Shown: one piece after another, positions 52,676 to 55,711 of the stretch | Position numbering within the stretch: the first letter of the stretch is position 1 | Layout: every line of letters begins with the position of its first letter | Assembly (NCBI GenBank): GCA_029263215.1 | Contig: JAJCXY010000127.1 | Span: 1 to 55,711 of the forward strand | Direction of reading: 5' to 3' | Source: Acidimicrobiales bacterium | Lineage (GTDB): Bacteria > Actinomycetota > Acidimicrobiia > Acidimicrobiales > Aldehydirespiratoraceae | DNA length: 55,711 bases | Made by a program: the position numbers and the translations under genes | The notes under the pieces: model-generated | What the model was told of the DNA's origin: nothing | The model's database searches: none | The model's input: only the letters and a program-made list of their open reading frames with translations

Positions 52676-53497
52676 CTATTCGGCGGTGGCGACTTCGATT
52701 CGGTCCTGGTGCCAGTCCTGGGCAGAATCGAGGGCTAGTTCGGCTCGATCGATCAGGGCACCCACGTCGAAGGCATGCGATGGGTAGCACGCGATGCCGG
52801 CCCACATGGTGAGATTCGGGTCCTCCTGGGCCAGGCAGCGGCGGAGCCGCTCCATGGTCCAGATGGCGCCGTTCTCCGGAGTGTCCTCGAGCACGACTCC
52901 GAATCGGCCGTCGCTGAGTCGGGTGGCGGTGTCGGATTCGCGCAGGGTGGTGCGCAGTGAGTTGGCGATCAGCATCGGATCGGCGGCGGGCCGGGCGGGG
53001 CCTTCTCGCCCGTCGACCACCTGGATGAGACCCACAGCTACGGGGCGCAAGTGGCGGCGAGCGGCGGAGATCCGGCTGTCGAGGGCAACCAGGAAATACT
53101 CGTGGTTGAACAGACCGGTGGCCGAGTCGGTGAGCCCTTCGCTGGGATCGCCGGTGCCGGTGACGACGATCGGCGCCGGGGAGGAATCACCGGCCCGCTT
53201 TTCTGCTGATACGAGCTGTTCGGACAGACTCTTCACCGCCTCTTCGGCGGCCATGCGACTCTGCACCTGGGCGGCCACTGCGCTCTCGAGCTGACGAATC
53301 TGCTCATTCATCGACTCGACGCGGGCTTCGAGGTGGGTGGTATCGGTGCGGCTGCGCTGGGCCAGCAGCGCAGCTCCGGCTGATGCTCCGGCGGACAGGA
53401 GGGCCAGCTTTCGCCGCCCCGTTGCCGCGGCCATCAATCCGGCGCCGAGGCCGGCGATACCGAGGGTGCCTGCAAGGTCTATGCGCTTATCACTCAT
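52676..53497 (-). CDS. Degenerate GGDEF-domain protein
   Basis: A 273-residue protein with a weak N-terminal membrane segment (LAGTLGIAGLGAGLMAAAT) and a coiled coil at about residues 55-100 (LEARVESMNEQIRQLESAV). The C-terminal domain follows the GGDEF fold: DSATGLFNHEYFLVALDSRI and then RLSDGRFGVVLEDTP, where SDGRF replaces the catalytic GGDEF/GGEEF. It therefore should not make cyclic-di-GMP and is more likely a sensor or binding protein. GGAGTCCCCG fits as a ribosome binding site for the ATG at 53497; an ATG at 53509 is an alternative. Confidence 0.75.
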   Translation of the reverse strand: MSDKRIDLAGTLGIAGLGAGLMAAATGRRKLALLSAGASAGAALLAQRSRTDTTHLEARVESMNEQIRQLESAVAAQVQSRMAAEEAVKSLSEQLVSAEKRAGDSSPAPIVVTGTGDPSEGLTDSATGLFNHEYFLVALDSRISAARRHLRPVAVGLIQVVDGREGPARPAADPMLIANSLRTTLRESDTATRLSDGRFGVVLEDTPENGAIWTMERLRRCLAQEDPNLTMWAGIACYPSHAFDVGALIDRAELALDSAQDWHQDRIEVATAE

Positions 53498-53529
53498 CGG
53501 GGACTCCATCGGTAGATATGGCTCGATAA

Positions 53530-54228
53530 TCAAGCCCGCGGAGGGACCGTGATCGTACGACGTTCATCGGCGAAGAGGACGGAGGGCGGCGTCTCGAGCA
53601 GGGCAGGCAGTTGGGCCACATAGTCCGAGCGGGAACGCTCGGCGACGCCGAGGCTCGCAAGATGCGGTGTCGACCACTGGACATCGACCAGGCGCCTCTC
53701 GTCGTCGCGAAGGCCGTCGACCAGGGCCACCACCGCTGCTTTCGAGGCATCCGCGACTCGGTGGAACTTCGACTCGGCCGCGAAGAGGCCACCCACGGCG
53801 ATCCCGTACAGCCCTCCCAACAGTTCTCCGTCTCGCCACGTCTCGATGCTGTGACACCAGCCGAGATCGTGGAGGCGCCGGTAGGCGGACTTGATGCGAT
53901 CGTCGATCCAGCCGTGAGGTCGAGAAGGGTCGGCGCAGCCTGCCAGCACTTCGTCGAATGCGGTGTTCACCCTGAACTCGAAGGTGCGCAACGACCGGGC
54001 CAGGGAGCGGCTCACGTGAAGGTCGCCCAACTCGAGCAGGCCACGCGGATCGGGTGACCACCACCCCAGGAGCCCACCCGGCTCGATCGGCATGGGAAAC
54101 AGTCCCGACCGGTAGGCCGCGAGGATCGTGCCGGGTTCGTCGTCGGCGCCGATCCCGACGAGACCCGAAGCGTCGGCCTCGTCGACCGGCGGAAAGTTCC
54201 ACGGACTCTGCGGTGGCTCGATCGGCAC
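53530..54228 (-). CDS. aat: Leucyl/phenylalanyl-tRNA-protein transferase
   Basis: A 232-residue aminoacyltransferase of the N-degron pathway that adds Leu or Phe to proteins with N-terminal Arg or Lys. Family marks are GLVGIGADDEPGTILAAY, YRSGLFPMP, GWWSPDPRG, PHGWIDDRI, YGIAVGGLFAAESKFHR and VDVQWSTPHLASLG. Length and order are normal. TAGGCT ends 6 bases before the GTG start, so the mRNA is likely leaderless. It is divergent from the methyltransferase-like gene across 39 bases. Confidence 0.93.
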   Translation of the reverse strand: MPIEPPQSPWNFPPVDEADASGLVGIGADDEPGTILAAYRSGLFPMPIEPGGLLGWWSPDPRGLLELGDLHVSRSLARSLRTFEFRVNTAFDEVLAGCADPSRPHGWIDDRIKSAYRRLHDLGWCHSIETWRDGELLGGLYGIAVGGLFAAESKFHRVADASKAAVVALVDGLRDDERRLVDVQWSTPHLASLGVAERSRSDYVAQLPALLETPPSVLFADERRTITVPPRA

Positions 54229-54234
54229 GACCTC

Positions 54235-54261
54235 AGCCTATGTTCGACAGCCGGGTAGCTT
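54235..54261. promoter_or_regulatory. Divergent leaderless promoters of aat and its neighbour
   Basis: Minus strand TAGGCT at 54235-54240 lies 6 bases from the aat GTG; plus strand TAGCTT at 54256-54261 lies 6 bases from the ATG at 54268. No room is left for leaders on either side. Confidence 0.4.
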
Positions 54262-54267
54262 GCCTGC

Positions 54268-54798
54268 ATGCCCAGCAAGCTGCCGCCCGAACTCGCCCCT
54301 GCCCTGCGGGCTCGGCGTCGCGAGTTGGCCGCTGAGGCCACAGGGCGAGTTCTCGACCTCGGCGGGTGGAACGACCACGCCGACGCCTATCGAGAATCCG
54401 AGGAAGTGACCCAACTCGGGTCCCTCGACGACCTCGGTGAGTCGACCGGTGAGTTCGACACGATCGTCTCGATGGTGAGGACGCCGTTGGTGGCCGATCT
54501 CGACCGTTTCATCCGCGATCTTGTCGCCCACCTGGGCGAGGAGGGACACGTCCTGTTCCTCGAGCCGACCATCCGGACGGGCCGCGCCGGCCAACTCCTC
54601 GCACTCGGCGGCCGCCTGTCGAAGTCGCTGATGGGTCTGCATCTCGATCGCGATGTTCCCGCCGTCATCCGTCGAAACGGCTTGTTCGTCACCGATCTGC
54701 ATCGCTTCGAGGTGCCTTCGGTGTCGGCTCCGTTGAGGCCGTTCATCCAGGCTCGCTGTCGCCGCCCCACCACCAAGGCTGTCAGCCCCGAGGCCTAG
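54268..54798 (+). CDS. SAM-methyltransferase-like protein of unknown function
   Basis: A 176-residue protein. GRVLDLGGWNDHADAY stands where methyltransferase motif I would be, followed by FDTIVSMVRTPLVADL and LGEEGHVLFLEPTIR, in the order of a class I methyltransferase fold. The glycine-rich motif is poor (LDLGGWND in place of DxGxGxG), and the protein is short, so activity is doubtful. It has a leaderless promoter divergent from aat and ends 8 bases from the convergent cyclophilin gene. Confidence 0.6.
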   Translation: MPSKLPPELAPALRARRRELAAEATGRVLDLGGWNDHADAYRESEEVTQLGSLDDLGESTGEFDTIVSMVRTPLVADLDRFIRDLVAHLGEEGHVLFLEPTIRTGRAGQLLALGGRLSKSLMGLHLDRDVPAVIRRNGLFVTDLHRFEVPSVSAPLRPFIQARCRRPTTKAVSPEA

Positions 54799-54805
54799 GC
54801 CGAGA

Positions 54806-55705
54806 TCAGCCGACCTCGATCACCACCGAGTTGATCGTCACTTCGCGAGAGGGAGCGCCGCCGAGGTTTCCGGTGGCGACGTGGAGACCGATGATCTCCT
54901 GCAGAACGGAAAGGCCAGTGTCGTCGGTGTCGCCGAACACCACATAGGAGCCCTGTCCGTCGAGCAGGGCGGCGTTGGTGCCGGTGGTGAAGAAGAACTG
55001 GGCGCTGCCCGCGTCGGGTCCGCCGCTGCGGGCCATGACCAACTGGCCCGGCTCGTAGCGGTAGGGGCCGGTGACCTGGCCGGTGGCGGCGTCGAGGTCG
55101 AAGGTCGGTTCGTCGGCGATGGTGTAGCCGGGGCCGGGATCCGACGGGGAGTTGGTATGGGGCGACCCGCCTTGGATGATGTCGATGCTCGGGTCGGTGC
55201 GAAAGATCGTGGTGTCGTCGTAGTAGCCCCAGCGGGCGAGGGTGACGAAGTTGTTGACCGTGAGAGGCGTGTTCTCGGTGTCGAGGGTGACCCGAATCTC
55301 GCCCTCGCTCGTGTCGAACACAGCCACGTGGGTCTGGCTGGGATCGATGCAGATCGGTTGGGGACCGGCGAAGTCGATCGTGCGAACCGCCGAACCGTCG
55401 GTGGCGGGACAGTCCGCGGCGGCGGGAGTGGGGGTGTCGACAGCTGTGTCCGAGTCGGTCGGTGCGTCGGTGGCGGCAGGGCTGTCGGATTCAGTGTTGT
55501 CGGCCGGGGTGGTGTCAGTGCCCGCCGTGTCGGAGTCGTCGTCGCCGGTCAGCACGAAGACGGCACCTCCGAGCAGAAGAGCCAGCAACAGCACGCTCCC
55601 ATACACGAATCGACGCCGACTCTGCGCCGATTGCTGTTCGCGGGCCGCTTCGACGCGGCTGCTCTCGCGGTTGGCCCTTTGACGTTCACGCTTTTCGTTG
55701 GTCAC
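54806..55705 (-). CDS. Membrane-anchored cyclophilin-type peptidyl-prolyl isomerase
   Basis: A 299-residue protein. A charged cytoplasmic start (EKRERQRANRESSRVEAARE) leads to one membrane segment (FVYGSVLLLALLLGGAVFVL, residues 33-52) and a Thr/Asp/Ala-rich linker to about residue 100. The rest is a cyclophilin fold: VAVFDTSEGEIRVTLDTENT, FRTDPSIDIIQGGSPHTN, QLVMARSGGPDAGSAQFFF and SYVVFGDTDDTGLSVLQ. Such exported PPIases help fold proteins outside the membrane. The active-site Arg is in FRTD. The GTG start at 55705 lies 7 bases from the window edge, so its promoter is outside. Confidence 0.92.
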   Translation of the reverse strand: MTNEKRERQRANRESSRVEAAREQQSAQSRRRFVYGSVLLLALLLGGAVFVLTGDDDSDTAGTDTTPADNTESDSPAATDAPTDSDTAVDTPTPAAADCPATDGSAVRTIDFAGPQPICIDPSQTHVAVFDTSEGEIRVTLDTENTPLTVNNFVTLARWGYYDDTTIFRTDPSIDIIQGGSPHTNSPSDPGPGYTIADEPTFDLDAATGQVTGPYRYEPGQLVMARSGGPDAGSAQFFFTTGTNAALLDGQGSYVVFGDTDDTGLSVLQEIIGLHVATGNLGGAPSREVTINSVVIEVG

Positions 55706-55711
55706 GGGGAG

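Overview
This window is a high-GC segment of an actinobacterial chromosome. The arrangement gyrA, then a DUF3566 membrane protein, then tRNA-Ile is the usual actinobacterial neighbourhood of the gyrase genes. An AftD-type arabinofuranosyltransferase, a FliA/WhiG-type sigma factor, SCO7613-like and DUF1295 proteins and a mycothiol-type maleylpyruvate isomerase fold agree with this. I infer an Acidimicrobiia-like organism from the mix of lipid/acyl-CoA genes, leaderless promoters and glutaminyl-tRNA synthetase; no 16S gene is present to confirm it.

1-7.3 kb is core genome: the 3' part of gyrA, a TadE/TadG-like small membrane protein, an N-acyl-D-amino-acid deacylase, DUF3566, tRNA-Ile(GAT), a 59-residue small ORF, a saccharopine-dehydrogenase-like protein and a sigma-28-family factor that carries a sigma-28-type promoter of its own. 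7.3-17.3 kb is metabolic: a minus-strand operon with 4-bp overlaps (PlsC-like acyltransferase, DUF1295, hisN), divergent acetoacetyl-CoA synthetase, then a glutathione peroxidase whose catalytic residue is encoded by an in-frame TGA followed by a bacterial SECIS-like hairpin. After that come a 2-hydroxyacid dehydrogenase divergent from nnrE, an acyl-CoA synthetase with a GNAT gene, and a crotonase. 17.4-31.6 kb holds glnS, a hotdog protein, a choline-dehydrogenase-like GMC enzyme, an FMN alpha-hydroxyacid oxidase, an anchored all-alpha protein, a TauE/SafE permease, a NarL-type two-component pair, an 843-residue polytopic protein, a thiolase-fold/DUF35 pair and a methyltransferase.

31.7-39.3 kb holds the 1412-residue AftD-like enzyme and an unusual pair of complementary multicopper-oxidase halves. 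39.3-45.4 kb has two tRNAs, small orphan genes resembling toxin-antitoxin parts, a TetR/MMPL efflux pair with candidate operators, a secreted HExxH protein, a fourfold hexamer array and the remnant of a DUF433/DUF5615 toxin-antitoxin pair. 45.8-52.5 kb is the accessory region: a 1205-residue PASTA-repeat exported protein, a decayed tyrosine integrase, and an intact-looking IS481-family element flanked by 15-bp repeats, all lying on the 3' side of tRNA-Ser(TGA). 52.7-55.7 kb returns to ordinary genes: degenerate GGDEF protein, aat, a methyltransferase-like protein and an anchored cyclophilin.

The strongest observation is the selenocysteine glutathione peroxidase at 11942-12418, which ordinary gene calling would truncate. 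The split multicopper oxidase is the second most interesting.
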